DNA from: Durusdinium trenchii
Taxonomy: Eukaryota; Sar; Dinophyceae; Suessiales; Symbiodiniaceae
Assembly (NCBI GenBank): GCA_963970005.1
Contig: CAXAMN010001148.1
Coordinates: 62,001 to 126,000 of the forward strand
Direction of reading: 5' to 3'
Length of the DNA stretch: 64,000 bases
The translations under genes and the position numbers were made by a program. Positions 52,236-63,900 of the stretch are shown here, piece by piece (position 1 is the stretch's first letter; each line of letters starts with the position of its first letter). The notes under the pieces were generated by a model that had not been told where the DNA came from, ran no database searches, and saw only the letters and a program-made list of their open reading frames with translations.

Positions 52236-52442
52236 TTAGTTTTGATTTTTATTACGTTGCTTTTCTTCTTTCTTTAGACCTCGACCTCCAGCTTTCTTTC
52301 TTTCTTTTGCTTTTGCTTTTTGCTTTTCTTGAAGCTGCCGCTTGAAACTATTCTGAAACTTCCAATGCCCTTCCATCACACTGCTCTTTTTCTGCTGTGG
52401 GTCTTGTCCTATTGTTTCTCTGGCAAAAGGACCCAATTTCAA
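52236..52442 (-). CDS. Candidate exon, very basic
   Basis: The frame FARETIGQDPQQKKSSVMEG, then HWKFQNSFKRQLQEKQKAKA and KERKKAGGRGLKKEEKQ, is Lys/Arg-rich and could be a nuclear or nucleolar protein tail. It is built on a TTTGCTTTT-type repeat, so chance is possible. Confidence 0.25.
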   Translation of the reverse strand: MKLGPFARETIGQDPQQKKSSVMEGHWKFQNSFKRQLQEKQKAKAKERKKAGGRGLKKEEKQRNKNQN

Positions 52443-52849
52443 GGTCGATAGAAAGGCCTTAATGCAGTCTTTCCCTTAAAGCTGACATTGGCATGGCAAG
52501 GAACAACCAAGAACGTTGGAAGTGTCCACCGTCTGAATCCAACCCGTCTCGTCTGGGGCCTCCGTGGAACCCTCGCGAGCGGCACTTTTCACCAGCGCCA
52601 CTTCTTGGTCACGGTCTCATCGGGCTGCCGTAGCCAGGCACTAACTCCTGGTAGCAAGCTCCAAACCATGTGGATTCCAAGACCTCTCGGGTGCAAAATA
52701 CCTGCGGGCAAAGCAGGAATTCGGATGTGTCGGATGTGTCACGGATTTCGGATGTTGAAAACCACACGGTAAAACCGAAGGAATTTCATAGAACGGCCTA
52801 TATAGGTCTCAAAAGACCCAAAGGCAACACCAGCAAAACCACCGAAGGG

Positions 52850-55800
52850 TCCCATTGGTTCAACAGGTTGTCGCAAGCCTTCCCCAAACACTGGAACTCT
52901 GTGTGGGATTGAAGGAGAAATGCCATAATGCTTCCCAAGTTCTGGAAGGTTTCGAGTCAGGTTGTGAAGCACCTACCTACCAGCACTTGCAAGAAGGGTT
53001 GAGGTCACTCCGTGGCTTGGGAGGTTTCTCTCACATAGGCTAACTGCTGATGGCGGCTGTGTGAATTGATCTTGGCTGAAAACATGTGATCACCCCCACC
53101 AACGGGTCTACAGGCCCAAAGAACAACCAATGCCGCATGCCTCAAAGTGGGTACAGTATGTTGGTCCAAAAAACCCAGCCTTTGCGGTTTTCGGTTTGCA
53201 AACCGTCTCATTCAGATTGAGAGGTTTTGTCAGTCTGAAGACACTGACTGAAGTTGCGCTTGCACTTTGCCGCTGCAATGGAAGCGGACTGTGTCTTATG
53301 GAGCCAGGTTCCATCGATCGAACTATCGAACTGAGCAGGTGCTTCTGTCGGGGCACCAAATCACATAGTGATTTGCCAGCATCGCCAGGCCGGCGTCCAC
53401 TTCCAGCACGAAGGAAATGATCTTCATGTAGGGATGCAAGTCGCCGAAGAAGTTGTAGATTTGAATCAACTCAGCTGGAAAAGCACACAGTGCGGAAGGA
53501 CCTTTGAGCCCATGTTAGCTAGTTAGTGGGGGGGTTTTGAGTTCACAAAAGCAAGCACGGCAAGCAGCTGTGAATAGGAAGTAGGGCCAGAATGCCAAGT
53601 GCCACGTGATGTAGCGAAGCTTGTACTCTAAAGAGCCGGGTTCAAGAGTGGTGACTGCACATCTGAAGGGCCGCAAGGATAGCGCATGAGCTTCCGAAAA
53701 GAGGAACGCCGTGAACATCAGCAAGGCAGAGACACAGTGAACCACCACGAGAACCAATTGTTCCGCGTCCCAGCTTTCTTCCTCGGCGAAGCGGAAACAT
53801 CACTGGTAGCATAGGGCAAAGCTAGGGGAGAGACCTTAGTCGCTCTTTAAGGTGGAGGCCATCGCTCTGAGGTTGGAGGCCATCGCGAGGCCATGCCTAT
53901 TTGGTTGGGTAAGGTTAAGGAAGTTTTCAGGACCCTCCTTGGGGAAAGACTTTAGTTGTATCCGCACACGTCACCATGTCATTTCATAGGTGCTATTCCA
54001 TCCCCTTTCATTCCTCTTTTCTCTTTAGACGATTCCTTTTTCTATTTTGGTTTCTGTGGACCTTGTTTGCTTTTTTATTTGTTTAATTTCTTTCTTTCTA
54101 GATCTTCCTCTTTTCTTCTGTTGACCTTGTTCTTTTCTCATTTTTCTTTGGACATCTTCAACCATTTTTCTTTAGACCAAGTCTTTGCCATTGTTCTTTA
54201 CGCCTTCTTATTATTCTGCCGTTTACTCGTAATTTATCATTAGACCTTTCCTTTCTATTCAATCCTCTAGCTAGCCTTTTTATCGTGATCAAGACCTGCT
54301 ATATGCCTGCTGATGTCGAGAACGTGCGACTCCTGGTCCTGGTTCAGGTCACTAGCGTTTTGCACTTTCTCTACTGCTGTATGCTGCTGTAACTATTGTG
54401 GCGCTGGACGCCCACCAACACCACTGGCGTGAACCAAACAGGGAAAAGTAGCGATGCACTCGTTCCTAGGAGAAACAAAGAACCAGCTACACCTTGTCAA
54501 TTTCCACTGACAGCTTTGATTCTCATTGCATTTTGACAGTGGCTGTATCATGTGACAGCTTTTGGTTCAAGGAGGCGTGATGTTACATCAACGGTGCATC
54601 TTAAATTGTGGATGAGGGACCAGAAAGGAGTTACTTTCTTTCTATGCCAACGCGAAATGCTGGTGACCTGGTGTCCATCACAAAAAAATAGTTGACAGTG
54701 TTGTCAGCCAACGCTTGGCCATTGTCTTTTGGACCACTTTGAGCCATGGTCTTCTCAGAATTGCCTGTGTTCCTATGCATTCAAGCAGAACTAAAGAGCT
54801 GTCCGAAAACTGCTGTCATGGTGCTTTGACGGAAGGAACGCAGGCCACCAAGACCAAGCCGACCGGTGGAAAGAACTGCCGAGCGATGGCCCAGGACATT
54901 GAGGCGAATGGCATGTAGGGGACGCGAATGTAGCAACCTCCTTCTGCTGGGATACAACCCGCATTGCGCAGCTTGAAGGGATACCAGGACAGAAGGATAC
55001 AGAAGGCCTGGCACATGGAGCACAGGCCATCACACCGGATTATCTCAAAGAGTATGTACCCCAAGTATACAAAGAAGATCTGCGGACAATTGCATAAGAA
55101 CATCTGACTTATCACGTGGCTGGAACTTCTTGGATCTTCGAGGATCTTTCAGTTGCTCTCTGGCGAAAACATGTGCCCGTTGTTTTGGGACATCCTACCA
55201 GATCCTTCCATATCCAAAAGCCAAGCCCGTTTGTTTCGCACCGTCTTCGACCCGTCTTCGGTCCCACGTCCCACTGCCAGGAGCTCGAAGCCGAAGAAGA
55301 TCCGCGCTTCCACGCTTTGCCACTCGGAGACCAATTCCGACACTGTCGAGGGCAGAAAGGATTGGTGCAAATTCCGATTGCCCAGAGTTCCGCTCAAAGC
55401 CCTGAGCATCAAGGGAATGACCGCCTCGGCATGATGGAAGAATGGTGGATGGACTATGAGGTGGTGGGTTCTCAGGTGTGAAGCAGCAGTGGGACAAACA
55501 ATTCAAAGGCTGTCAAACTTCAGTGGGACAGCAATTCAACCAATTGATTCCGCGAAGCTTTCAACATTTAATATGCGAAGCTCAGTGGTTCAAACCGGGA
55601 GAAGGCACCACTGGTGGCCCCGTCAGAACTCTTGGCTCAAAGAAGTGATGGACTACGTGGACGTTGCTTTTCTGTTGAAAAGGATCGTTGTTGAGCCCAG
55701 TGTGTTGAGTGAACCCGGTGTTGTGAACTCTGAGTGAATTCCAAGCGACGATGATGAAGCCCAAAGCCCCAAGGATCACCCCAAGCAGCAAGTACGACAA

Positions 55801-55880
55801 GCTTTGTTCCTCGGTGCGGTGAGTAAGTACCATCACACCGACCATCGGACCGAGACTGGGCTCGGAGGAAACACCCACAC
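52850..55880 (-). CDS. Probable multi-pass membrane protein gene
   Basis: Several minus-strand coding-like segments with membrane helices follow one another: EEQSLSYLLLGVILGALGFI (55830-55740), CPQIFFVYLGYILFEIIRCD and CSMCQAFCILLSWYPFKLRN with PFASMSWAIARQFFPPVGLV (55115-54840), LVLVVVHCVSALLMFTAFLF and KLRYITWHLAFWPYFLFTAA (53757-53530), and IQIYNFFGDLHPYMKIISFV (53480-53360). This could be one six-helix protein. The order of a polar loop, several helices and a late HLAFWPYF helix weakly recalls the Frag1/DRAM/Sfk1 family, but I cannot confirm it. Motif words at 53848-53888 and 54449-54484 would be intronic. Confidence 0.42.
53848..53888. repeat. GGTGGAGGCCATCGC motif pair
   Basis: TAAGGTGGAGGCCATCGC and TGAGGTTGGAGGCCATCGC directly joined, just upstream of the membrane-helix exon at 53757. 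Confidence 0.85.
53990..54260. other. Pyrimidine-rich tract with TTTAGACC words
   Basis: On the plus strand CTTTAGACGATTCC, CTTTCTAGATC, CTTTAGACCAAG and CATTAGACCTTTCC recur in a T/C-rich stretch. The same TTAGACCTT word occurs at 33080, 33560, 58990 and 62378. Probably intron or repeat; no coding. Confidence 0.5.
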
Positions 55881-56619
55881 ATCGGCCAACTTGGAGTAAC
55901 TGGGCCCCCCGGACACTTCAAGCGACAACATGTCAAACAGAACAGATAAAGAAGAAATGAACAAAACATAACAAAACACATACAGTAGGCGGCAAAATGA
56001 AGGGACACAAATAGACAAAACACATGTAAAGGAAAAAACAATTACATAAAGTAATTGCCTGGAAGCGATGTAGTGCCTGGAAGCATGCTGGAGCTGAAAT
56101 GCGGTGTCTCGATGGTTTGCTCGGTTGGTTGGAGTGCCCTCCATCAGCAAGTGGACAGTGTCTGTGCAGAAAGAGGTCGTTCTTCAGAGAAAGAAAGAAT
56201 GAAAGAAGGAAAGGAAACAGTGTCTGTCTATATAGACTCTAAAGTCTAAATAAGGAAAACACGTACATAACATGGAAATCAAAACAGCTCTGAAGAGAAA
56301 GCGTTCTTTCTTGTTCGTGTTTTTCTTGTTCGGCATATTGGATAAGACTTCTGTCAAACTTGGTGCCTGTCTTTCATGTTTTCAGATCTTGTTCCTTCTG
56401 CATAACACTTATCCTTTTCTCTTTTCAAACTTTGCTCATTGTTCTGAACAAACGCATCTCACTGACCACTTTGGGTCAGATTTGCCCGACTTGCCGTAGA
56501 AGCTCTGAAGCCCAACGCGACAAGCTGGTGGCCCGTTTGGTGTGAAGATGAACGGAAAAAACAGTCGAAGGAAAAGAGCGTCTCTGCTTCCAAAACAAAG
56601 ATGGACCTTAAAAAGAAAC

Positions 56620-56722
56620 ACCTCATTACTACTAGTAACTCTTCAGAAGCTACTAGGTGGAGGCCTTCGCTATTAGGTTGGAGGCCAGTACTACTAGCAA
56701 CAAAAAGCTACTAGTAACAAAA
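56620..56722. repeat. Dispersed motif cluster
   Basis: ATTACTACTAGTAACTCTTC, AGAAGCTACTAGGTGGAGGC, CTTCGCTATTAGGTTGGAGG, CCAGTACTACTAGCAACAAA and AAGCTACTAGTAACAAAAAC. Confidence 0.87.
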
Positions 56723-57504
56723 ACGGGGCTTAAAAAAGGGACACCTTCTATTTGGCTGTTTTCTCCGAAGTGTCTGAACTCTGCAGCTCAGGATGGGCTT
56801 AGGCACCAAAGAACCAAACAATAGTAGCGACAACAAACATTTGCCTGATCTTCACCCGGAATCACTAGCTATGCCCCGACCATGCTGCTCAACAGCCTTG
56901 CTCGGGTACTGGGTGTCGGCATCATATTTTCCCAAGCTCGAACCGTTGAACCTGCCAATTGCTCGGAAGGCAGCCGAACACTGAAACAAAGGTGTTAAGC
57001 CATCTCAGTGCGGGGTCAGTAGAGCAATTCTCGGATCATACCAACTTCGGTCTCAAGCCCGGACCTTTCAGTTGGATAGATCCGGTGGTGCCCCACCATC
57101 GGATCCGATTGGACCCAAATGGACCCGGCCAGGGAACATCTCCGTCCGATCTACAGCGGTTGGCTCGCTTTTCTCCGTCCGAGCTCACAGAGCGATGAGC
57201 TTGACTTTCACCGCAAGCCGGGACCTCGGCGTGGATGGGAAGAAGAGAAAGACGGGATGAGAAAGGTCTAAAAAGGTACATTTTTCCGAAACACGAGAAA
57301 CACGACAGACGAGAACATGTAATTTTTCCTAAAAATAGGTTGAGTTAGATTCTATTTCTCCTGAGATCGCCCTGCAAGCGGAAAGAGAAGTCTTCTCGAT
57401 ATCCAGCTGTGAGACTACTTCCGATCGGATCAGAAAGCCCTGTCCTTCTCTTTTCAACAGACCTTATATTCCATTTTCTCTTTGCCTTGTTTCTAAAAGA
57501 GCAA

Positions 57505-57550
57505 TGACCTACAACCTAAGAGCCATAGCCTCCAACCTAGCAAACTATAT
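57505..57550. repeat. Motif cluster, reverse orientation
   Basis: ATGACCTACAACCTAAGAGC, CATAGCCTCCAACCTAGC, AAACTATATTAGACC. The last word also ends the cluster at 62345-62463. Confidence 0.85.
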
Positions 57551-57991
57551 TAGACCGATCTTGCTTTTTATGATTCGACCTTTTTTGTCCTCGGCTTCGC
57601 TCTGGGCGAAGCAACGAGACCGCTCCCAGGGCTCCGGGCTCAGGGCGGAGGCTGCTGCCTGGCCGTTGGTGGGAGGAAAGGAAGGCGACTGGATGGCGGT
57701 ACGTACGTCACATACAAAATGAAGACTGCATTGCGGCAAACAGTGCTGGTCCCAGCTGCTTCCGTTCGGGCTCACCTGGCTGGACATCTCCACACTACTT
57801 ACGGGTTTTTATTGGGCACCCCGACAGGAAGCGCTAGGAAGGAATCAGGTGCATCTCATCTCAGGTGCATCTCATCAGGAATCCCTGTGAGGGATCTTAA
57901 GTGTCACAGGTCGTGAGCGGGCGTTGATCATGGACATCCAGGAATTGACACCAAGGAAGGTTGAATGACAAAGGGCTTTTTCCCAAGTCTA

Positions 57992-58052
57992 GAGCCCCTA
58001 GTAGCGAACATTGCTCCTAGTAGCGGTGCCCTTTGCTTCTAGTAGCGTCTTT
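57992..58052. repeat. CCTAGTAGCG motif cluster
   Basis: CCCTAGTAGCGAACATTGCT, CCTAGTAGCGGTGCCCTTTG, CTTCTAGTAGCG in tandem. Confidence 0.85.
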
Positions 58053-58059
58053 GATCTTA

Positions 58060-58175
58060 TCAATGTTTACCTATCCAAATGCCAACCACCTCCATCAACA
58101 ACCACGTCATGTGAGGAGCAAAACAATTCCACCACAGCGCCGCCGGTTTCCTTCTTTCTACCCGCACTACCCGCG
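58060..58175 (-). CDS. Candidate exon, unassigned
   Basis: The frame MKAGSAGSAGRKKETGGAVV, then ELFCSSHDVVVDGGGWHLDR, ends at AG|GTAAAC, a good donor. It might be a first exon, with the ATG at 58175. The motif words at 57992-58052 start just after that donor, so they would be intronic. Downstream exons not found. Confidence 0.33.
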
Positions 58176-58625
58176 CTACCCGCTTTCATTGTCCAATGAC
58201 TACTTCACCCTGTGACTCGTCTGGTGGAAGACTTGTCGATCGGATCGGCACCTCGTCCAAAAGCCAAAAGGCCGTGCCGCGCAAGACCTGTTGATGGACG
58301 AGTTTACTTCGTCATCCCAAGCTTGGCACCAATCGCCCCAAGCGAAAGAGAAGACCCATACCGCCGCACCTTCTTTATATTTTACATTTAGCTGTTTCGA
58401 GTTTAGGCCTGTCTAGTCTAAAATCTGACTTGGCCAATGGCTTCTTTCGGCTCATTGAACTGAACCTGGAAAAAAAGGTCCAAGATTTCCTTGAAACTAT
58501 GCTGGAAAAGGACAAGAAAAGGTCTAAAGAACTAAAGGCTCCAAAGAAAAGACAAAGGTCAGTGCAATTCAGGGCCGACCAGGGCCATCGGTTTCGGGGT
58601 GACCAATTATATAGCTCCTTAGAGG

Positions 58626-61600
58626 TTAAGGGATGTCCATTAACCACACCAAACAGGAGGCCCTGCCGCCACACCCGTCGCTGTCACCGCATCTCAGCCG
58701 GTCCTGAGCAGGAAAGGCGCGTGGTCCCTCCATGCCTTCAATCGCTGTCTTCATGGCCTCACACGGGCAGCGCGCTGAAACCCGGCAAACCTGGACACAA
58801 AGAAACCTATTTTCCTCCCTTTGTGTCACAGGGGAAGAACGATGTCTATAAAGGTCTGAGAACACAAAAGGGGACCATGCGATTTGCCACTCCTGGACGA
58901 AACGCGAAGCAACAACCGAAACAAAGAACAAAACATTACCGTTTTCCTCCTTTCCTCTTTTTTTCTCATTAATAGACCATTTCTATTAGACCTTGAAAAA
59001 CCTTACTAATCCTTACTAGTTTGGTCTGCGCTGCATTACGTTCTTGCTGACACACGGAGCGCGCCGTGCTCAAAGAAGGGGCTCTGCGTGCCTCGGACTT
59101 CCCGAGCGGGTACTTCTCAGAGACTCCCGCAGAGGCCACCAAGACCTGGGAAGACCGTCTTTTCGACAAAACATGGAGATGCCATGAGACGCCGTAAATC
59201 ATGCCATGTCCAATGTAACTCCGAACCCACATCGGACCCTTGGAAAGGTGTGAGCTAGGGGGGTCATCAGAAAACGTGAACAAAGCTACGAACGGGGCTC
59301 CTGGAAGCGCTACGAACGGAGCGATCGGACGCTACGAATGGGGCTCCTGGCCGTACTACTGACTAGTAACAAGAAGCTACTAGTAACTGGAATTGGGGAG
59401 AAGCTCCAACGCACCACGTCTGACGGCCCCCGCCTTCTTGGATGCCATCATCGCGGCGGGTGACAGGGTGATACTCGGTGGAGATTTCAGATCCACCTCA
59501 CCGGAGGCGAAGGAATCAGGCGCTCGGATCCGAATCAAGTTGCACCAATCAGAAGAGGAAGCAACTGAATTGAATAGATCAGGAAATAGATTCATGAATG
59601 TGTTCACTGACTTCGATATACTTCGATATAATGTTATTCACTTCAAACATTTGTACAATCTTGTTTTAATGTCATTCACTTCAAACGCATCGTGGAACGT
59701 GAGAACGTGGCCCGCCACGGACCACCGAGACGTTCGCTGTCCCTCCGGGCGCTCCCGACGGGTAGCACCCAGCGTCCGGACTCATCGGCAATCTCCTCCG
59801 CTCCCAGCGGCTCCAGTCTCTCGAAACAACAGGGTGGATGGATGGAGGGTATATGGATATGGATGGTATATGGATGGATGGTAAATATGGAGCTAGTAAT
59901 TTATGAGAAAGACCTTATTCTGAAAAGGGGGAAGGCTACACTTGGCCTACTGGTCTACTAGTAAGTAGGCCTCGTGAAAGATACAGGTCTGTGGAGACAA
60001 GATTCAGAGAAACCCCTGGAAAGACATGTCATCCAAATCTGTGACATGAAACCAACAGCTCGGCCACTGAGACATCCTGAGACAACATGTACAAAACGAT
60101 TGACAAGGTATTGTTTGAAAGAACCTAGTCATGGTACCGCATGAGATTTTGTCAAAGTGGTTGGCTTTTTTTTTAATCTCCGTCCTCTCGGTTGGGGTAC
60201 AAAGATCCGAAGTGGCCGTCATCCCCAACGCCAATCAGGCAAATGTCCTGGGCACCGAAGGCAGCGGCGATCGCGCAGTCCCACAGCAATAGCGACCCCA
60301 ATAAGGAGATTGATGCATCCATGCAGAACTTCAAAGACTTCACCATTTAAGACTGTCCGGAGCCTAAGGTCTTCCCTCCCTCTACCCTTCTTCTGCTGCA
60401 GAATCATTCAGCTTTGAAACTTGACATGTGATGAACGTATGAAACAGCTCTTGCACGTGGGAGTGCAATCTCAACAATCCCATTACTGCAAGCTGGAGTG
60501 TCGCCCCTTCTTCCTTTAAATTTTTGTCTTTTTTATCTCTAGGACAGCTCTGTGGTTCAGCGCGATCTACTTTTGATTGACCGCTCGCCATTCATCTTGT
60601 CTAGGCTCATCCGTCGAAAGTCATTAAGACTCTGTAGTCTTGTGAGGCTTTGTGTTTGGGTGTTGCAGCAAGCGGCCTCGAATTTCCATCTAAGACCCCT
60701 CAAAGAACTTCCTGTACATAAAGCCACATCCTGTGTCTATGAAGCTGTTTAGGTTCAAGGTCAGCAAACATAAATTCTTGACCTGCAAATAAAACACACA
60801 TTCTCATTCTTGAGGGTGTACAACTGGCAAAGGCAACTGGCAAAGGCACTACTGCACATCACCCTCACGTCAAGGTGTGAGTCAACACACGATCCCCTCT
60901 TGGCCATATCAACATCTGAAACAGGGCTAGCCAAACACTAGCTGCCATATGCTGCCATCAAAGCATCGTGATTTTAGGTTTCCGCGCTGCATTTTGGACT
61001 CTTTTAGGTCTTTGGAGGCTCCTTCCCCAGTGACACCGAACCTTCCCTGGTGGAAAACCCCCCAAACCCGAAACGAACCCCGACTGCTCGAGTCGCCCCA
61101 CGAAGACGGGCATGTCACCGGCCGTGCGGGGCAGCAAGGCTTCCGGCACCGCGCGGAGCTCCGCCTCCGACCGACGGGGGGGGGGGGACGTGGAGGGTCT
61201 CCAAGCGACTGAGTGATGGCCTCCAACTGAATAGTGAGGGCCTGACCCGCCAACTGAGCGATGCCTTCATCTTAGACCCAGGGAGCAACACCCAAAAAGC
61301 AACAAAACTCCACGTATATAGGTTGACAGCGATTTAGTTGTAGTTACTGCAAAAGGAGCGATGGGTTGTGAAGTTTAGGGCGTGTAGCTTTGGGCGGCCA
61401 TAAAAGTTGCAGTGCTACATACTTTGCCTCCTTCTGCGCATCATTTTGTCTGCCCTTCGGCCAGCTGTACTGAGCAAATTGTGCTTTTGGTCGATTGGGC
61501 GAAAGGTCGTGTCGACTTGGTTTGATGCTCCAGGCCACGCCTACACGTCAAGCGGTTTGGGTGCACGAATCCTGTACACGCTACAGGATAAACTAAGCCT

Positions 61601-63900
61601 ACTGGGTCCCAACAAATACCTCGAGCGTGGAAACACATCGAGCGCATTACACCATCGAAAGTTGAGGCACAGGTTGACATCACGAGGGTGTCTTCTGGAA
61701 AAGGAACGCTGCACATGTGTTGAAAGCGCAGGGATGCCGTGAATGCTGTAAAGACAAATGACAGATGTAGCTGCACTCGTCGCTCTTGCAAGGGTGGAGA
61801 CAAAGAACCCTCAAAATGGTGGAACACGTCATCGGAGGAAACGACGTGGCGAAGAAGAACGACTTGCCGTGAAGCCACGTGCGTCCGGCCATGGAGCGAC
61901 CTTATCATCGCCGTCCGGTCCGGCACCTCGTAGCGCTGGGCTTCGGCCTCCCCGTCAGCGGAGCCACCCATGGTGATGACCTTTAAGCCCTTCCAGCCTG
62001 GACGGTGTCACCGCGACTGCGTGGAAGCGTCGAGACGCAGTTGGGAGGTTCTTTTGGCAAAGATCTCTTCACTGGCTTGTTGAACAATCCGACAAGAAGC
62101 AACCTTGCAATCAGCACTGGTTTAATGATAGGTCCCTCTTTTAGTAGGTTGGAGGCCATTGCTATTAAGTTGGAAGCTTTTAGGTTGCATTCCCAGGTGA
62201 ATGCAGCAAGCTTCACACATCTTCACACCCAGCGATCTGAGCACAGCACCTGACAGGAATAAATCTGCGGCCTAGGCTGAAAGCTCGCCAGCACATGTGG
62301 ATCCACAGGTTCTGAACTTTTCTTCGTTCGGCTGGCGAAGTCCTACGAAACAACCCTCCAACCTAGAAGCAAACTATATTAGACCTTTCCTTGTTTCTAA
62401 TAGCAATGGCGTCTAAGCTAATAGCGATGGCCTCTAGCCTAGAAGCGATGGCCTCCACCCTAATGGCATCAGAGACATGCCAAAGAACAAATAAACATCT
62501 GTCGGAGTGTTTATTCTTTGTAGATTTGTTCAGCCTTTGGCGGGCAGCTCTTGTGGCAACTGGAGCTAAAGGAGGCTTGGACCGCCTGGTGTGGCTGACC
62601 AGCCGTCGCTTTGCTCTTTGTCTTGTCACCTTCTCTTTCATCTACGCGCTGTGAAGTGGCGGCAATTGATGTGGAGGTTAGCCTCGTAAAAATAACGAAG
62701 AACAACCACGATATGGATGGACCGAATTATGTGCGCAAACTCGGTAACTGGACTATTTGGATGATGTGAGGCGCCAGTCTAACATAAAAATGAGAAGCGG
62801 ACTGCGGCCCTAAATCCTGATTCCTCGAAGATCGACATGAACGTCACCGAATCCTTATTCTTCTGCCTGTCTACGCTGTTTGCCGTCTAAATAGCCGTAC
62901 TCAGCATAGCTTCTGCTGAAAGGTACCGTCCGCGCAGTTTTTTAATCGTCGAAATACTACGAGGTCTGTTGCTTGTGACCAGGGAGAACGCGCCTTCTGG
63001 CCACATGTTACACCTCATCAACTCAAAAATATCCTGACATATCCTGACCATGATATGCACATGTTACATGTGTATAAACCTGTTCGCCTCTTTTGGTCCC
63101 GCCAAATCACGGCCCGGATTGGTGCCCAAAGGTCTGTCGAACGGCGAACGGCGAACGGGTGCCTTCTTGTGTGTCGCCGCAGCATCGTCGTTGGCGACGC
63201 ACTTGTGGTTGACATAGGCCATCACCTCGAGCAGGGAAAAGGCACTCCATGTCATGGCGGAGCCGTCACGCAAAGGGACAGTCTGCAATTTCTGAGTCGG
63301 CGGCACCTTTGTCCCATTCCACACCTCATGCACAAGCATATGCATGCGACCTTCCGAATGTCCCACACCAAATGAAATGAGCGACCCCCCTTCCAAAAAT
63401 TAATGTTCAAAAGTTGGATTGTTCACCAGGTGAGTTGTGAATTAGATTTCCACTAGACCATTTCATGGTTTTCCGGCTAGCTCAGGCTGTGCCTTCCAGC
63501 TCCGCAGCACCAGCCACAAGCATCTGGCCAGTGCGAAACGTGTCACGGTGGCGCCACCGTGCTGATCGGCGACGTCAACTTGCTGACAGATTAGGGACAC
63601 GTGGGTAGCAAAGTTAAGAGAGATGGATGCCTAAAACATCCGGTGGCGCTCCAAAACCCCAAAAGCGGGTGCCAAACAGAATTGCGCAGAACGAACACAA
63701 CACACACACAACACAAGGTGCTTAACCACGACCCTGCAGTGAGTTCGTGCTGATCGGGCGATCTGTGGCGCCTTCAAGATGGAGCCGCCTGGAATAGCCA
63801 AGGAGAAGCCACCGCGCTTGGCCACTGCCTCTTTGGCCGCCGCCGCCACCTGACGCGAAGCAGGCGGCATGGCAGCCAAACGCATTGGAGTTTCGGCCAT
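58626..63900 (-). CDS. 6-phosphogluconolactonase-like gene, eight or more exons
   Basis: Short exons spliced by GT/GC-AG introns assemble into one protein of the 6-phosphogluconolactonase/glucosamine-6-phosphate isomerase superfamily, which in the oxidative pentose phosphate pathway hydrolyses 6-phosphogluconolactone. Exon A (63900 to about 63772) is MAETPMRLAAMPPASRQ, then FSLAIPGGSILK with the GGS motif. Exon B (near 63220-63145) is VMAYVNHKCVANDDAAATHK. Exon C (near 61985-61925) is LKVITMGGSADGEAEAQRYE; D (near 61165-61103) AELRAVPEALLPRTAGDMPV; E (60247-60184) DICLIGVGDDGHFGSLYPNR, with the catalytic G-x-G-D-D-G-H-x-x-S-L. F (near 59485-59410) is VDLKSPPSITLSPAAMMASK; G (near 59145-59095) VLVASAGVSEKYPLGKSE; H (from 58757) AMKTAIEGMEGPRAFPAQ. 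Junctions C-D, D-E, E-F, F-G and G-H keep frame; A, B and G use GC donors. At least one small exon between A and B is unassigned, and the 3' end is approximate. Motif clusters at 62140-62463, 61212-61267 and 59284-59392 lie in its introns. Confidence 0.75.
59284..59392. repeat. Motif cluster inside a gluconolactonase intron
   Basis: AAGCTACGAACGGGGCTCCT, GGAAGCGCTACGAACGGAGC, GATCGGACGCTACGAATGGG, GCTCCTGGCCGTACTACTGA and CTAGTAACAAGAAGCTACTA. It lies between exon F and exon G of the gene at 63900-58626. Confidence 0.88.
59834..59882. repeat. GGAT tandem repeat
   Basis: GGTGGATGGATGGAGGG followed by TATATGGATATGGATGG and TATATGGATGGATGG; a decayed GGAT microsatellite inside the intron between exons E and F. 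Confidence 0.85.
61176..61187. repeat. 12-base G homopolymer at a splice acceptor
   Basis: On the coding (minus) strand this is twelve C followed by GTCGGTCGGAG and then exon D of the gluconolactonase gene. It probably serves as the polypyrimidine tract. Confidence 0.9.
61212..61267. repeat. GATGGCCTCCAA motif cluster inside an intron
   Basis: GTGATGGCCTCCAACTGAAT, AGTGAGGGCCTGACCCGCCA, ACTGAGCGATGCCTTC; decayed reverse-orientation words about 45 bp upstream of exon D. Confidence 0.75.
62140..62463. repeat. Motif words in both orientations inside an intron
   Basis: 62140-62186 has AGTAGGTTGGAGGCCATTGC and TATTAAGTTGGAAGC (forward). 62343-62463 has CCTCCAACCTAGAAGC, AAACTATATTAGACCTTTCC, TAGCAATGGCGTCTAAGC, TAGCGATGGCCTCTAGCC and AAGCGATGGCCTCCACCC (reverse). 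The region lies between exons B and C of the gluconolactonase gene. Confidence 0.87.

Noticed and set aside
55600-55640. CTTGGCTCAAAG as a relic of the dinoflagellate spliced leader
   Set aside because: Only about 9 of the final bases match and the CCGTAGCCATTT part is absent.
59393-59884. Plus-strand frame containing VILGGDFRS, considered as an endonuclease fragment
   Set aside because: The minus strand here gives an exon (VDLKSPPSITLSPAAMMASK) that joins in frame to the gluconolactonase exons on both sides.
62363-62641. Minus-strand frame with VEAIASRLEAIAI repeats
   Set aside because: The repeat is the translation of tandem motif words (GCGATGGCCTCTAGCC type) inside an intron, not a protein repeat.
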